Origin: a virus
Direction: 5' to 3' (one strand)
Virus record (IMG/VR): IMGVR_UViG_3300025769_000040
Span: 1-34,451 of that record
Length of the DNA stretch: 34,451 bases
In this document: positions 1 to 8,490 of the stretch, one piece after another
How positions within the stretch are numbered: the first letter of the stretch is position 1
Layout: each line of letters begins with the position of its first letter
Translations under genes and position numbers: made by a program
Notes under the pieces: model-generated
Database searches by the model: none
The model's input: the letters and a program-made list of their open reading frames with translations, nothing else
Told to the model about the DNA's origin: nothing

Positions 1-47
1 GCTTCTACTGCATCTGCTTGTGCTTTAGCATTTATACGAGCTACCCT
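1..47. repeat. Terminal 47-bp direct repeat (circular assembly overlap), left copy
   Basis: Bases 1-47 are identical to bases 34405-34451. Joining the ends through this overlap keeps one minus-strand coding frame open across the junction, giving a 155-residue protein. The window is therefore a circular or circularly permuted genome of 34,404 unique bases that was opened inside a gene. Because the repeat lies in a coding sequence and is so short, it is more likely an assembler k-mer overlap than the packaged terminal repeat of the virion. Confidence 0.93.
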
Positions 48-158
48 TGCATTATATTGAGCCATAGCTTTTCTAGCTTTAGCTTCTTGACTAGCCGCTT
101 TTATACCAAAAAGACCGCCTAATATCTTACCACCTATAGCCATTGTTAATGGATCCAT
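1..158 (-). CDS. Internal virion protein, T7 gp14-like (N-terminal part; gene spans the contig ends)
   Basis: The ATG at 158 begins MDPLTMAIGGKILGGLFG and reads leftward off the window. Across the 47-bp overlap it continues in frame into the frame ending at 34095, giving 155 residues in all. The N-terminus is short and hydrophobic/glycine-rich. It is followed by a long alanine-, glutamine- and lysine-rich amphipathic helix and a glycine-rich patch (QRGG). This plan, and the position between tail tube B and two larger virion proteins, matches the smallest internal core/ejection protein of T7-like phages (gp14), which forms a pore in the outer membrane during DNA ejection. The start overlaps the tail-tube-B stop as TAATG, so translation is probably coupled. 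The role rests on gene order and general features, not on a diagnostic motif. Confidence 0.75.
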   Translation of the reverse strand, partial: MDPLTMAIGGKILGGLFGIKAASQEAKARKAMAQYNARVARINAKAQADAVE

Positions 159-2992
159 TATGCACCCTCCGCATTAATGTGTGTGGCAATACTTAATACT
201 GTCATAGGATAGGGTAAGTCTTGTCGCACCTCTATTACTTTTTCTCGTTCGTAGTCCGAAGCTACAAAAAATCTTTGTTGTCCTGTCTTAACTTCTAGTG
301 CCTGACCTAGTGAGTCTTGCGTGTCTAGCACAGAGTATGTTGTTAGTTGTTTACCTTGCTCGCCTACAGCCGCACCTTTAGTTTTAAAGAATCGCACAAT
401 AATCTTGGATATAGCTTTAACCCTGCTTTGTGACAGCTTGTTGACTAGGTTAGGCTCGATGGGCATAGGGCGTAGTGTGGACACATAAGGCAGTCCAGCA
501 ATTACTTTAGCACCATACTCGTCTACACTTACCTCACCGCTTGTTACAACTTTGTCGGCAATATAGTTATCGTCTACTAGTACCTGTACTGTTTTACCTT
601 CTAAGTGCGAAAGCCCTGTAACCTTGTTGCTAATTTCTTTAACTGTTATAGCTCTATCTGAGCCATCTGCAAATGAGCCTCCAGCCATTTCGCTTCCTGC
701 ACCCCAGCTAACATCCCAAACAAAGTCTACGCCAGCACCAGCAAAATCATCAGAAGACTCTGTAGTAGGTTGGGTAATTAACCATCTTAAACTAATATAT
801 CTTTGAGAGGGTGTAAATCCAATAAATCCAGGACCTGGTTCAGTGCCTGATCTTGTGTATCTAGTTTGCAAATCATTTAAGTCGCCAAAACCACGATCTA
901 AAAGATAATTACCATCAACTCTAGCTGTTCCACTAACTACAAACTCTTTTACTGGAACTTTAGTTGTTGTACCAATAATTCTTAAATAAAAATTATCAGC
1001 ATCAATTTTTTCTACTTCGTAATTATTGCCTGTTAAGTCGCTGTATGTAGATGACTCAATGTTTACAAAGTCGCCTGTAGAGTATCCGTGACCTGTAATA
1101 TTGATAATTAAATAGTCTTCACTAATATCATTCTTAGCATTACCAGACTTGCTACCAGTACCCTGAAACTCTTTGCCTGAATCTACATACCAATTAAGGT
1201 CTTTGCGTGGATGAAACTTTTCAATGCAGTATTTAGTAACAGGTGTATCCTCACCAGTTGTGCGTTTAACACAAGCCCAGACTGTGTCTTCACCGCTGTC
1301 GTGTATAGATGCGGCACTATAAAACTCTCCGTCTGTTTCTATTCTAGCCCAGCCACGAATTTGTTGACCACGCTCGTAGGTCATAGCACAAGCCTTGCCG
1401 TCATCCTTTATGCACCATACAATCTGGTTAGGTTGCTTTTGAATAAACATTTCTTTTACACCAGAATCAGTTACATCTTCGCTAATAACATTTAAGTCAT
1501 TACCAACAAACGTATCTGAAGTTTGGTCGTACACCAACTCACGCAACTTTAGTCCATCACGTTGCACATATACCACGACATCGTTTGCAATCTCAGCCTG
1601 TAGTGCGGCAGAGCCATACGAGTTTTCTACAAGTGTTGTGATGTTATCTTGTGTAATTAGTGCATCTCTATCCGCAGAACGAACAGATACCGCTGTACCT
1701 GCTGTGCCTAAGAAAAGGTAACGCTTGCCTTCTAGCCACTTGGGTTCTTCAGGCGAGTCGATAGTACGCTTAATCGCATCGGTAGAAAGGCTACCAGTTA
1801 AAAAGTTATATATGTCCCCAAACGCTGATGCAAATAAATCTGCTGGTTGGTCTATAGAACCTGCAAGCCATAGTCTGTTTTCAAAAAATTCTGACGCTGG
1901 GGGAAAGCCACGATAGTCTGAGTAGGCTCCCTCAAGCCAATGTACTGTAGCGTCTGGGTTTGCTTGACCACCTTGAAGCATTGAAACAATAGTCGCAGTA
2001 GCAGTAGTAACCGCTGTGCCTACAGTTGTGCTTACCGATGTAATTTTTACAACACCTTTATGATAAATATTTTCAGCCTCAATACTTGCGTTAATAGTAT
2101 TTGTTGCTATTACAACAGATATTCTAATCTCAGTATTTGCATCTTCGGGTACTGTAGAAGCGTACTTAAAGTTTCTTGCGGTTCCTCCAGTTGTGTCGCC
2201 AATAACAACATAACTTTCCCAACTTCCACCAGCTATACGTCTTTCAATAATAACTGAACCCTTCCAAGTCTCAGATGTTTCAAAGCTCCAGTTTGAAAAA
2301 CTAACATCTAGTGCATCACTTTGTGCTGTTCCATTACTACTAAATGCTACTTCTTTTTTATTTGCGGCTCGTATATGTTCGATACCCCAATGAGAACCTT
2401 CGTGACCCTTGTGGAATATTGCTGTGCTTGCTGTTAAAGTAGTTGTGCCTGTGTAAACATTACTAGGTGCTGACGCATCAATATTAGTTGTAGTATCATT
2501 TATTTCCATTAATGGTGGATACACATAACTAATTTTTTCAATAGTAAATGTAGGAGCAGTTGTTGCTCTTTTAAAGATCATAGCTTCTTTTGTAGGACAG
2601 GTAAGTATAAGTGTATCGTAGCGTCTGTTAAACTGTACTGTACGAAGCTCTGCGGTAGTGTAGTCAATGTTATCTGTTTCGGTTACGCTAACAACTTGAT
2701 CTACACCATTAGCATCTGTGTAATGTACTTTGGCGTAGTCTGTACCCAGCTCGATTACATAACGAATGTCGCTGGAAAAATCAAACTCAATCATACGGGC
2801 TGGATTACTTCCGTCAGTACCAGTTAGTGCTACAAACTCTGAGCCTGCTCTACGCTCTACACCGCCCTGTGGTAATACAAAAAAATTGTCGAGATCACGA
2901 CAACCAATCTTGTAAACTTCAAAGTCTGAGCGACCATCAATGTTGCGAGATAGTTCCCCAGCATTAAACGCCTGTGTGTAATTAATAGCCAT
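158..2992 (-). CDS. Tail tubular protein B (nozzle), T7 gp12-like
   Basis: This 944-residue protein starts with the typical nozzle-protein opening: YTQAFNAGELS, then RSDFEVYKIGCRDLDNFF, then a PQGGVERRAGSEF segment in the first 55 residues. A later ENRLWLAGS segment is also characteristic of the family. T7 gp12 is about 790 residues, so this version is longer, with extra beta-rich sequence. It is expected to form the six-fold tail nozzle below the gatekeeper ring and to bind fibres and receptors. Its start shares TAATG with the stop of tail tube A, and its stop shares TAATG with the gp14-like start. Transcription is leftward as part of the late block downstream of the capsid terminator. Confidence 0.93.
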   Translation of the reverse strand: MAINYTQAFNAGELSRNIDGRSDFEVYKIGCRDLDNFFVLPQGGVERRAGSEFVALTGTDGSNPARMIEFDFSSDIRYVIELGTDYAKVHYTDANGVDQVVSVTETDNIDYTTAELRTVQFNRRYDTLILTCPTKEAMIFKRATTAPTFTIEKISYVYPPLMEINDTTTNIDASAPSNVYTGTTTLTASTAIFHKGHEGSHWGIEHIRAANKKEVAFSSNGTAQSDALDVSFSNWSFETSETWKGSVIIERRIAGGSWESYVVIGDTTGGTARNFKYASTVPEDANTEIRISVVIATNTINASIEAENIYHKGVVKITSVSTTVGTAVTTATATIVSMLQGGQANPDATVHWLEGAYSDYRGFPPASEFFENRLWLAGSIDQPADLFASAFGDIYNFLTGSLSTDAIKRTIDSPEEPKWLEGKRYLFLGTAGTAVSVRSADRDALITQDNITTLVENSYGSAALQAEIANDVVVYVQRDGLKLRELVYDQTSDTFVGNDLNVISEDVTDSGVKEMFIQKQPNQIVWCIKDDGKACAMTYERGQQIRGWARIETDGEFYSAASIHDSGEDTVWACVKRTTGEDTPVTKYCIEKFHPRKDLNWYVDSGKEFQGTGSKSGNAKNDISEDYLIINITGHGYSTGDFVNIESSTYSDLTGNNYEVEKIDADNFYLRIIGTTTKVPVKEFVVSGTARVDGNYLLDRGFGDLNDLQTRYTRSGTEPGPGFIGFTPSQRYISLRWLITQPTTESSDDFAGAGVDFVWDVSWGAGSEMAGGSFADGSDRAITVKEISNKVTGLSHLEGKTVQVLVDDNYIADKVVTSGEVSVDEYGAKVIAGLPYVSTLRPMPIEPNLVNKLSQSRVKAISKIIVRFFKTKGAAVGEQGKQLTTYSVLDTQDSLGQALEVKTGQQRFFVASDYEREKVIEVRQDLPYPMTVLSIATHINAEGA

Positions 2993-3612
2993 TATATAAT
3001 CGGTTGCTCGTTATAACGTGATAAAATAAAGTCACTTTCTTCCATCTCCCAATATTTGTTTTCTAGTGTATCAACGCTACGGGCGGCAGGAAGAACTATC
3101 TGTTCGTACTCTTGTATCAAATTGTTTTGCATTACTTGGTCTAGTTGCATTGGAACTGCTAACTTAATCGCAAGGTTTTGTATTACTGCTCTTGTCAAAA
3201 ATGCGTCTAGCTGGCTTACATCGTCTGGCTTGCTTACATAACAAAGATAAACAGTTTCGTAGTCACAGAGTATTGTACGCCCTTCTACGACCCATTGTGT
3301 GCGGTCATCGTAGGCATCGGCTTTGTCGTACACATTCATTACCCGAATGCAGTCATTGGGTAGTTGGTACTTGTACTTAAATTTAAAAGCAGGGGTTTCG
3401 GTCAACCTAGAAAGCTGTGAGCGTTTTAATGCGCTGTTCCACTTGTATGTGCGTAGTGTTTCTTCTAGTGCCTGATCGAACAAAATGCCGCAAAGTTTTG
3501 CACTTTGAACGACAGCTTCGGAATCAGTTTGATTAATATCAAGAGAGGCAATGGTATCTGCTCCAATCTTGAGGAGAGCGTGATTACATATTTCTACTTT
3601 AGATAAACCCAT
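2992..3612 (-). CDS. Tail tubular protein A (gatekeeper/adaptor), T7 gp11-like
   Basis: This is a 206-residue protein, close to the 196 residues of T7 gp11. It begins MGLSKVEICNHALLKIGA, the usual opening of the family, and contains YQLPNDCIRVMNVYD in its middle. These features mark the adaptor ring that joins the connector to the tail nozzle and retains packaged DNA. A GGAGG ribosome-binding site stands just upstream of the ATG at 3612. The intrinsic terminator of the capsid gene lies immediately before that site, so expression probably depends on read-through past it. The stop overlaps the next start (TAATG). Confidence 0.92.
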   Translation of the reverse strand: MGLSKVEICNHALLKIGADTIASLDINQTDSEAVVQSAKLCGILFDQALEETLRTYKWNSALKRSQLSRLTETPAFKFKYKYQLPNDCIRVMNVYDKADAYDDRTQWVVEGRTILCDYETVYLCYVSKPDDVSQLDAFLTRAVIQNLAIKLAVPMQLDQVMQNNLIQEYEQIVLPAARSVDTLENKYWEMEESDFILSRYNEQPII

Positions 3613-3620
3613 AGTACCTC

Positions 3621-3674
3621 CAAAAAATAAAATGGGGGGCTTACTCTAGCCGAGAAGGAAAGCTAGATGCCCCC
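3621..3674 (-). terminator. Intrinsic terminator after the major capsid gene
   Basis: Read on the minus strand, GGGGGC (3674-3669) pairs with GCCCCC (3640-3635), and an inner TCTAGC/GCTAGA stem extends it. The 3' arm is followed by ATTTTATTTTTTG. The element lies 9 bases past the capsid stop and ends at the ribosome-binding site of tail tube A. T7 also has a terminator directly behind its capsid gene, which lets capsid mRNA outnumber tail mRNA. This one looks like a host-type rho-independent signal. Confidence 0.85.
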
Positions 3675-3682
3675 AAGTTTAA

Positions 3683-4639
3683 TTATGCTTCAGAAACTTG
3701 AATCTGAACAACTTTCTCTTCTTCCATACGAACAGCCCCGCAACGCATTGCAGAGTAAGCGTACCAGTTGAAGCGTTTGTCAGCACGTTTCGCAATGTCA
3801 GTTTCGATGCCCATTCCTACAGCAGAGCGGATACCAGACTTAACCCAAGCGAAGTTAGCACGAACGTTGTCGTCGGTAGAAGATACCGCAGGAACGTCAG
3901 ATGATGACCAAGTTAGGTTAGCTGTGTTAGTGTCTGTTGCAACGAAAGGAAGCAAGTTAGAAACAACAATCTTGAATCCGTAGAATGTGTCGATGCCACC
4001 AGAAACTAGGGCTTTAACATTCATAAAGTCAGCAGATGTAGCTTCTGTGTTACCTAACAAATCTTCGATCTGAGTAGGTGTAACAGCTAGATATGCTTCG
4101 TTCATTGGGTCGTCGAGGTCAACACCATTCTTCTGGAGGATAGCACGGGCTTCACGAATCTTAGCGATTGTGAGACCAGAGTTAGCCTGAAGAATCTTCT
4201 GACCAGAACCAAGAGTTGCACTTCCAGCACCAGCTTTACCAGTAGATGCAGTACCTAATGCACCGCTAATGAACTCAATATCTTTCTTACGCATTAACGC
4301 AGAAACCTGACGCTGAACATACTCAGACTCAGGGTTGATAAGAGTTTGCACTTTGTCGAAGCGGTCAAGCAAGATACCAACTTCATAGTTGGACAACTCA
4401 ACACGACGACGAAGGTGCGTGATAGCATCATCAGGAGAGTTCATTCCACCTGAGTTTGCTGATGTGTCTACTGCTCCAGCGAATACTGAATCTAACTGAT
4501 CGTAGAAAGCTACTTCACCAGTTACCTGATCTTCCAAAGAAAGACCATTGAATTTACCGCCTTTAGTTTCAGCAACAAGATCAAGAGTCTTGCCATACTG
4601 ATTAACGTATGCGGTATCGATACTATTTTGATAAGCCAT
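3683..4639 (-). CDS. Major capsid protein
   Basis: This 318-residue protein lies directly downstream of the scaffold gene and upstream of tail tube A, which is the canonical slot of the major head protein. It is rich in A, N, D and V. It contains an arginine-rich HLRRRVELSNYEVGILLDRF segment near residues 73-92 and an alanine/glycine-rich stretch (STGKAGAGSATLGSG) near 130-145, and ends QIQVSEA. This composition fits HK97-fold capsid proteins of marine podoviruses. I recognise the family by context more than by one signature. A strong AAGGAG site precedes the ATG. The gene has its own upstream promoter-like region and a terminator behind it, making it a monocistronic, highly expressed unit. 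Confidence 0.88.
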   Translation of the reverse strand: MAYQNSIDTAYVNQYGKTLDLVAETKGGKFNGLSLEDQVTGEVAFYDQLDSVFAGAVDTSANSGGMNSPDDAITHLRRRVELSNYEVGILLDRFDKVQTLINPESEYVQRQVSALMRKKDIEFISGALGTASTGKAGAGSATLGSGQKILQANSGLTIAKIREARAILQKNGVDLDDPMNEAYLAVTPTQIEDLLGNTEATSADFMNVKALVSGGIDTFYGFKIVVSNLLPFVATDTNTANLTWSSSDVPAVSSTDDNVRANFAWVKSGIRSAVGMGIETDIAKRADKRFNWYAYSAMRCGAVRMEEEKVVQIQVSEA

Positions 4640-4818
4640 TGTATAATCTCCTTGTTTAAGTTTAGGCTCAATTAATTAATAATTAACAACTAATCGGCTC
4701 TGATTGTCTCCACAAGGAGGTCTTGCCTACCATTTAGCGTCTGGGTCGACGGCAACTGGGGTGGGTCTTGCGATTGTCCACCCTTATTGCTTATAAGTCT
4801 TAGCATATCTTTATAATA
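4640..4818 (-). promoter_or_regulatory. Long structured leader of the capsid mRNA
   Basis: About 180 untranslated bases separate the scaffold stop and -35 box from the capsid ATG, which is unusual in a genome where most genes overlap. On the minus strand a hairpin forms from GGGTGG and CCACCC near 4750-4785, followed by AT-rich sequence and the AAGGAG site. The long 5' leader may stabilise the capsid mRNA or tune its translation. I see no open reading frame of note in it. Confidence 0.5.
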
Positions 4819-4824
4819 TGTCAA
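4796..4824 (-). promoter_or_regulatory. Putative late promoter for the capsid gene
   Basis: A perfect TTGACA -35 box lies at 4824-4819 on the minus strand. Seventeen bases further is AAGACT, a poor match to TATAAT, although GCTAAGACT closely resembles GCAAAGAGT at the same distance from the TTGACT upstream of the small terminase gene. The region immediately follows the scaffold stop and precedes the capsid leader. Recognition is either by host sigma-70 or by host polymerase altered by a phage factor. Confidence 0.5.
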
Positions 4825-4832
4825 GACTCTTT

Positions 4833-5684
4833 TTATAAATTTTCTCCAAGTTTTGTCATAAGATCAATTCGCTTCTGAGTAATGTGGTCTGGAATCTTCG
4901 CACCAGTACGAATGTAATCCTTGACTTGCTCGTTTACGTCAAACAACTGATCTTTGAGTCCAGCCATTGTTCCCGTCTGATGATGTCCGATTTCTTCGTC
5001 ATCCGCAAACTTAGATGCAATGTTACCTAAAGTCATAGCTAGTGCTGGGTCTTTTAACAATCCAGTTTCCCTAGCATACTGTAGGTTTTCCTCTGGCATA
5101 CCATTAGCTTTTAACATAGCCTCGATGCCATTCATCATTCCGTCATAGCTGTCGCCCCATTGACCACGAAGCTCTTTGTCCATCTCGACTTCAGCTTCTT
5201 TCATTGCGGCTTCTGATTCCTCTAGCTCTTGAGCAACCATTCCCAGATACCAGTCAACAAGCCCTTCAGCTTTATCAGCACTCGCTCCCATTTTAAACGC
5301 TTGGTCTTTAAATCCTTCGACAGCTTTTTCAAAAAACGGAGCCGAATCCTCACCAACAAGTTCTCTAAACTCGTCGCCAATGGTAAAATCATACCCGTCA
5401 GTATTTTCTGGGCGACCAAGTTTACCATAAAACTCGCCCCACTCTTCTTCCGTAGCGTCAGGTTTAGGGATATCGCCCTTTTTACCTGCGAAACTCTGAA
5501 GCTCCTTAATGTATTTTCCAACTTCTGTAGCATCTTTGCCCTCCAAGTTTTTCCAGAATCCAGCGTCTTTAATTTCTGCATCTTCAATCTGCTCTAGCAT
5601 TGATGACACAAATGAGGCTGGCTGTGTGTTAGACTCCTCTACTACTTCTTCTACTACTTCTTCGTTTGTTGTTTCTTCACTCAT
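4833..5684 (-). CDS. Capsid assembly scaffold protein
   Basis: This is a 283-residue, strongly acidic and largely helical protein. It opens with a glutamate- and valine-rich stretch (MSEETTNEEVVEEVVEES) and ends in a short basic segment (HITQKRIDLMTKLGENL). An acidic body with a C-terminal basic helix, sitting between the connector and capsid genes, is the classic podovirus scaffold pattern (T7 gp9 type). The scaffold directs capsid polymerisation and then leaves or is removed. It overlaps the upstream 91-residue gene by 8 bases, which suggests translational coupling. Confidence 0.9.
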   Translation of the reverse strand: MSEETTNEEVVEEVVEESNTQPASFVSSMLEQIEDAEIKDAGFWKNLEGKDATEVGKYIKELQSFAGKKGDIPKPDATEEEWGEFYGKLGRPENTDGYDFTIGDEFRELVGEDSAPFFEKAVEGFKDQAFKMGASADKAEGLVDWYLGMVAQELEESEAAMKEAEVEMDKELRGQWGDSYDGMMNGIEAMLKANGMPEENLQYARETGLLKDPALAMTLGNIASKFADDEEIGHHQTGTMAGLKDQLFDVNEQVKDYIRTGAKIPDHITQKRIDLMTKLGENL

Positions 5685-5952
5685 AATCTGCCCTCTCTAT
5701 TTCTTTCATATTTATTTGTTTTTTAATTGCAAGTATAATACTACGCAAAGAGTTCATCTTAGCTTCAATGATTGGGTCATTGTATTCAGAGATGTCTTCC
5801 CACTTGCATAGTAAAACTAAGTATCTAGCTACTAAGCAAGCGTTATCATTGGAAGGGTCAAAGACTTCGACGAAAGCCCGTCTTGTTTCTTCTGATAAAT
5901 CCTTCTCACTATCCCACGAAAAGTCGTAGGTTACTTTATCAATTATATCCAA
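5677..5952 (-). CDS. Hypothetical protein between connector and scaffold
   Basis: This 91-residue acidic protein (MDIIDKVTYDFSWDSEKDL) has a predicted helical C-terminal half that includes LRSIILAIKKQINMKEIERA. It starts one base after the connector stop and overlaps the scaffold start by 8 bases, so it belongs to the late head operon. Small unknown genes in this slot are frequent in marine podoviruses. No domain is recognised. Confidence 0.75.
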   Translation of the reverse strand: MDIIDKVTYDFSWDSEKDLSEETRRAFVEVFDPSNDNACLVARYLVLLCKWEDISEYNDPIIEAKMNSLRSIILAIKKQINMKEIERADYE

Positions 5953-7602
5953 CTATCCTCCTAGTTCAGCGTTTACCAAGTCCTGTATGAACTCTGCACC
6001 AGAACCCTCCTCTGGTTTCTTCTGAGTCTTAACGTAGGCATCACTCATTGCTTGAGCCGCCATCGCCTGTTGTTGTGCTAGTGCCGCCTCTTCACGGGCT
6101 TCACGGATGCCAGCAACTTCTTCTTCAGAAAGCTGTAGGTCAACAGGAACCATATTAACTTCCTGTATAAAGCGAGCAGTCTTGTCTGCGTTTACGTTGT
6201 CTAAAATCTCTGGCTTGTACTGTGCAATCTGCATCATCTGGCTCATAGCTGTCATTGTTCCGAACAACTCAATCTGGCGAGATGCGATAGATGCCTTACC
6301 AACCAAGTCAAACTCTAGCTTCGCTCCAGACAACTCTTCGATCTCAAGCTCTGGGAACATACCATTACGCAACATAATACCAAACGCACGTTCAAGAATC
6401 GGTGTCACAAAGTATTTGTTCAAACGATTTACGGCTGGCGTAAGAAACTGTAGCGACAAGTTAAGACGCTCGGCAGATTCAAACGCTGTCATATTTTGCT
6501 TGTTCATCAAAGGATTGAATAAAGGCACATAGAAAGCGTCTAGGATTTCCTGCTCTTTCTTTTCAATCATTGCGTCATTGACAACAATGTTATCCATTGG
6601 GCGTAGTTGCTCTGGCTTAGATAGTGGGTTACCAGCGTTCCAGTAAATAATAGAACCCTGATCGTTGGAAATACGCCTAACGCTTCCATCGTTGGGAGCC
6701 AGCCACGGGGGGTTACTCACACGCTCTGCTCCTCGTATCCGTGACACTTCCATACGATTAATCAGGGGTAAAGTTGAAAACACTTCTAAGGCTGGTGAGC
6801 GACCATACTTCTCGTAGTTGGTTTTGTAGAACCGACCAACGCTGTATGGCATCTCATCAAATCCAGACTCCATCACAATCTCTTGGTGTTGCACAGAGAT
6901 GTAGTATGAGGCTATCTTTTTCTCAGCCTTGTCTGTGGAGTCTACCTTGTAGCTGTCTCTAGGCATCACGATGTGAATAAACGTGTACTCTTTGGTAGAG
7001 GTTCTTGGGTTCACCGCAAGGTCTTGGATATCCTGTGGGCAACTATCGCCAAACTGTTGAAACGCCTGACGTGCAGTTAGCTTAAACTCACGAATGACTG
7101 TATCAATCTCGCCCAGATAGTTCTCGCAGAAGTAAAACTGGTTGATGTAGTGCGAGCGGAAGTTAAGCATACGGGTGGTTGATGGCTCACAGTACAACGC
7201 TGTAGTGCCGATGTAGCCACAATGGTCTACGCATTGACCCATCTCCTCGTAGAAGTTTGAGTCTTCGATAGCCCGTACAAACTTTTTGGTTGTAGACGAT
7301 AAAGCACGAACCACGTTGTCATTCTTGAGTAGGTCACGATCTTGTGCCACAACACGAATCCAGTTCTGTCCCTGTGGGAACAGGTGGCTCATCATTCCTG
7401 CCGTAAACATACGACGAGCCTTGATGCCTATATCTGTGATACGCTGAACATCGTCACGCTGACCTTTAGCCCGCTTGCTTTGGATGTTGTCTGAGCTTGG
7501 GTTGCAAAACTCTGCGGCAGACTCATACAGATTTTCGAAGTTAGTCCGCTCGGAGCTAGACTTCTCACGCTTATACATTGCAATTAAAGAACTAGCATCC
7601 AT
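5953..7602 (-). CDS. Head-tail connector (portal) protein, T7 gp8-like
   Basis: This 549-residue protein compares with about 536 in T7 gp8. It begins with the connector-family pattern of a long helix (SLIAMYKREKSSSERTNFEN) and an early MSHLFPQGQNWIRV segment. Later regions include CGYIGTTALYCEP, MPYSVGRFYKTNYEKYGRSP and AERVSNPPWLAPNDGSVRR. These are typical of the podovirus portal that forms the 12-subunit DNA channel at one capsid vertex and docks the terminase. The C-terminus is rich in A, Q and M. The start shares bases with the stop of the preceding 188-residue gene, so the two are probably coupled. Confidence 0.94.
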   Translation of the reverse strand: MDASSLIAMYKREKSSSERTNFENLYESAAEFCNPSSDNIQSKRAKGQRDDVQRITDIGIKARRMFTAGMMSHLFPQGQNWIRVVAQDRDLLKNDNVVRALSSTTKKFVRAIEDSNFYEEMGQCVDHCGYIGTTALYCEPSTTRMLNFRSHYINQFYFCENYLGEIDTVIREFKLTARQAFQQFGDSCPQDIQDLAVNPRTSTKEYTFIHIVMPRDSYKVDSTDKAEKKIASYYISVQHQEIVMESGFDEMPYSVGRFYKTNYEKYGRSPALEVFSTLPLINRMEVSRIRGAERVSNPPWLAPNDGSVRRISNDQGSIIYWNAGNPLSKPEQLRPMDNIVVNDAMIEKKEQEILDAFYVPLFNPLMNKQNMTAFESAERLNLSLQFLTPAVNRLNKYFVTPILERAFGIMLRNGMFPELEIEELSGAKLEFDLVGKASIASRQIELFGTMTAMSQMMQIAQYKPEILDNVNADKTARFIQEVNMVPVDLQLSEEEVAGIREAREEAALAQQQAMAAQAMSDAYVKTQKKPEEGSGAEFIQDLVNAELGG

Positions 7603-8168
7603 TACATTAATCCTAAGTTTCTAAGTTGAGTTGTTCTGTATTGTGATTTTATTCTGCCTTTAGCCGAATCAAGATAATCTGAAAGATATTTAGAGTACGC
7701 TGTTTTTTCGTTTCGAATTTTTTGAGCCGCTATACTGCCCTTTAATTTAGGATAACCTTTAGGGTTTATAAATTCATCTCTAGATTTTAATTTTTCTACA
7801 CCTGCAACATCTGCTTCTTTTTCTAAAAACTTAGCTTCTTTTTCTCTGGCTCTTACTTTAAAGTCAAGATCACTTTCATAGGTAGCTTTACCTCTACGAG
7901 TACCTGTTCGTTTTCTTGTTGCTGATTCAAAACCTTTGAGTGGGTCTAGCTCTCTTACTGTTTTGTCGGCTATGGCAGATGCTTCTTTGCCTGAAACTCT
8001 AGGCTTGCCACCAAGTCTACGCTCGGCTCCTGTAATGTATGCACCCCGTCTTGCTCTTCGTGCGGCTATTTGTCTCATTGTCGGTGCAATGAACTCCGCA
8101 TCTACTTCCTCAACTGGAGGTGGCGGTGCTATTGGCGTTGGTGGCTTGACTGTCTTTGTTCTGCCCAT
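7602..8168 (-). CDS. Hypothetical basic protein upstream of the connector
   Basis: This 188-residue, strongly basic protein has a proline-rich start (PPTPIAPPPPVEEVDAEF), then an arginine-rich segment (RQIAARRARRGAYITGAERR) and a lysine-rich, probably helical C-terminal half. It overlaps the upstream 126-residue gene by 59 bases in another frame and touches the connector start. Basic, partly disordered proteins at this site could bind DNA or be minor head components, but no family is recognised. Confidence 0.75.
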   Translation of the reverse strand: MGRTKTVKPPTPIAPPPPVEEVDAEFIAPTMRQIAARRARRGAYITGAERRLGGKPRVSGKEASAIADKTVRELDPLKGFESATRKRTGTRRGKATYESDLDFKVRAREKEAKFLEKEADVAGVEKLKSRDEFINPKGYPKLKGSIAAQKIRNEKTAYSKYLSDYLDSAKGRIKSQYRTTQLRNLGLM

Positions 8169-8490
8169 TGATAAGTCTCCTGATTCTATCTAAATCGTAG
8201 CATTTAAGTTTTTGGTTCTCTCGCTCAAACACAGCCCACTTCATTTCATAGGGAGCAATCTCGAATAAGCGTTTTATGTCTCCTGCCGCATAATGTACAT
8301 ACCAACAATCCAATTTGTCAAGGTCTTTTTCAGTCTTTTTACCAAATAACAAATCTTTATTGTGCATTATAGCCATAACAAAGACTCGGTTGTCGCTATA
8401 CACTACCCCATTAGTCGAGTAGTGAATCAGTAATTCCTCGAACTCGCTCCCATAGCGGTCTATCGCCAACTGTATCGGCTTGTTGTACAT
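8110..8490 (-). CDS. Hypothetical protein overlapping the large terminase gene
   Basis: This 126-residue protein (MYNKPIQLAIDRYGSEFEEL) starts 80 bases inside the 3' end of the large terminase gene and ends 59 bases inside the next gene, each in a different frame. A GGAGGCGGAGG site precedes its ATG, which supports translation. Sequences such as SDNRVFVMAIMHNKDLL and DCWYVHYAAGDIKRLFEIAP suggest a compact mixed alpha/beta fold. Small proteins directly behind the terminase are common in marine podoviruses. Function is unknown. Confidence 0.75.
   Translation of the reverse strand: MYNKPIQLAIDRYGSEFEELLIHYSTNGVVYSDNRVFVMAIMHNKDLLFGKKTEKDLDKLDCWYVHYAAGDIKRLFEIAPYEMKWAVFERENQKLKCYDLDRIRRLINGQNKDSQATNANSTATSS

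Noticed and set aside
1-47. The 47-bp end repeat as the packaged terminal repeat
   Set aside because: It lies within a coding sequence and is very short compared with typical T7-like terminal repeats. An assembly overlap is simpler.
5222-5597. Frames of about 120 codons on both strands inside the scaffold gene
   Set aside because: They are shadows of the scaffold coding sequence, with no ribosome site and low-complexity composition.
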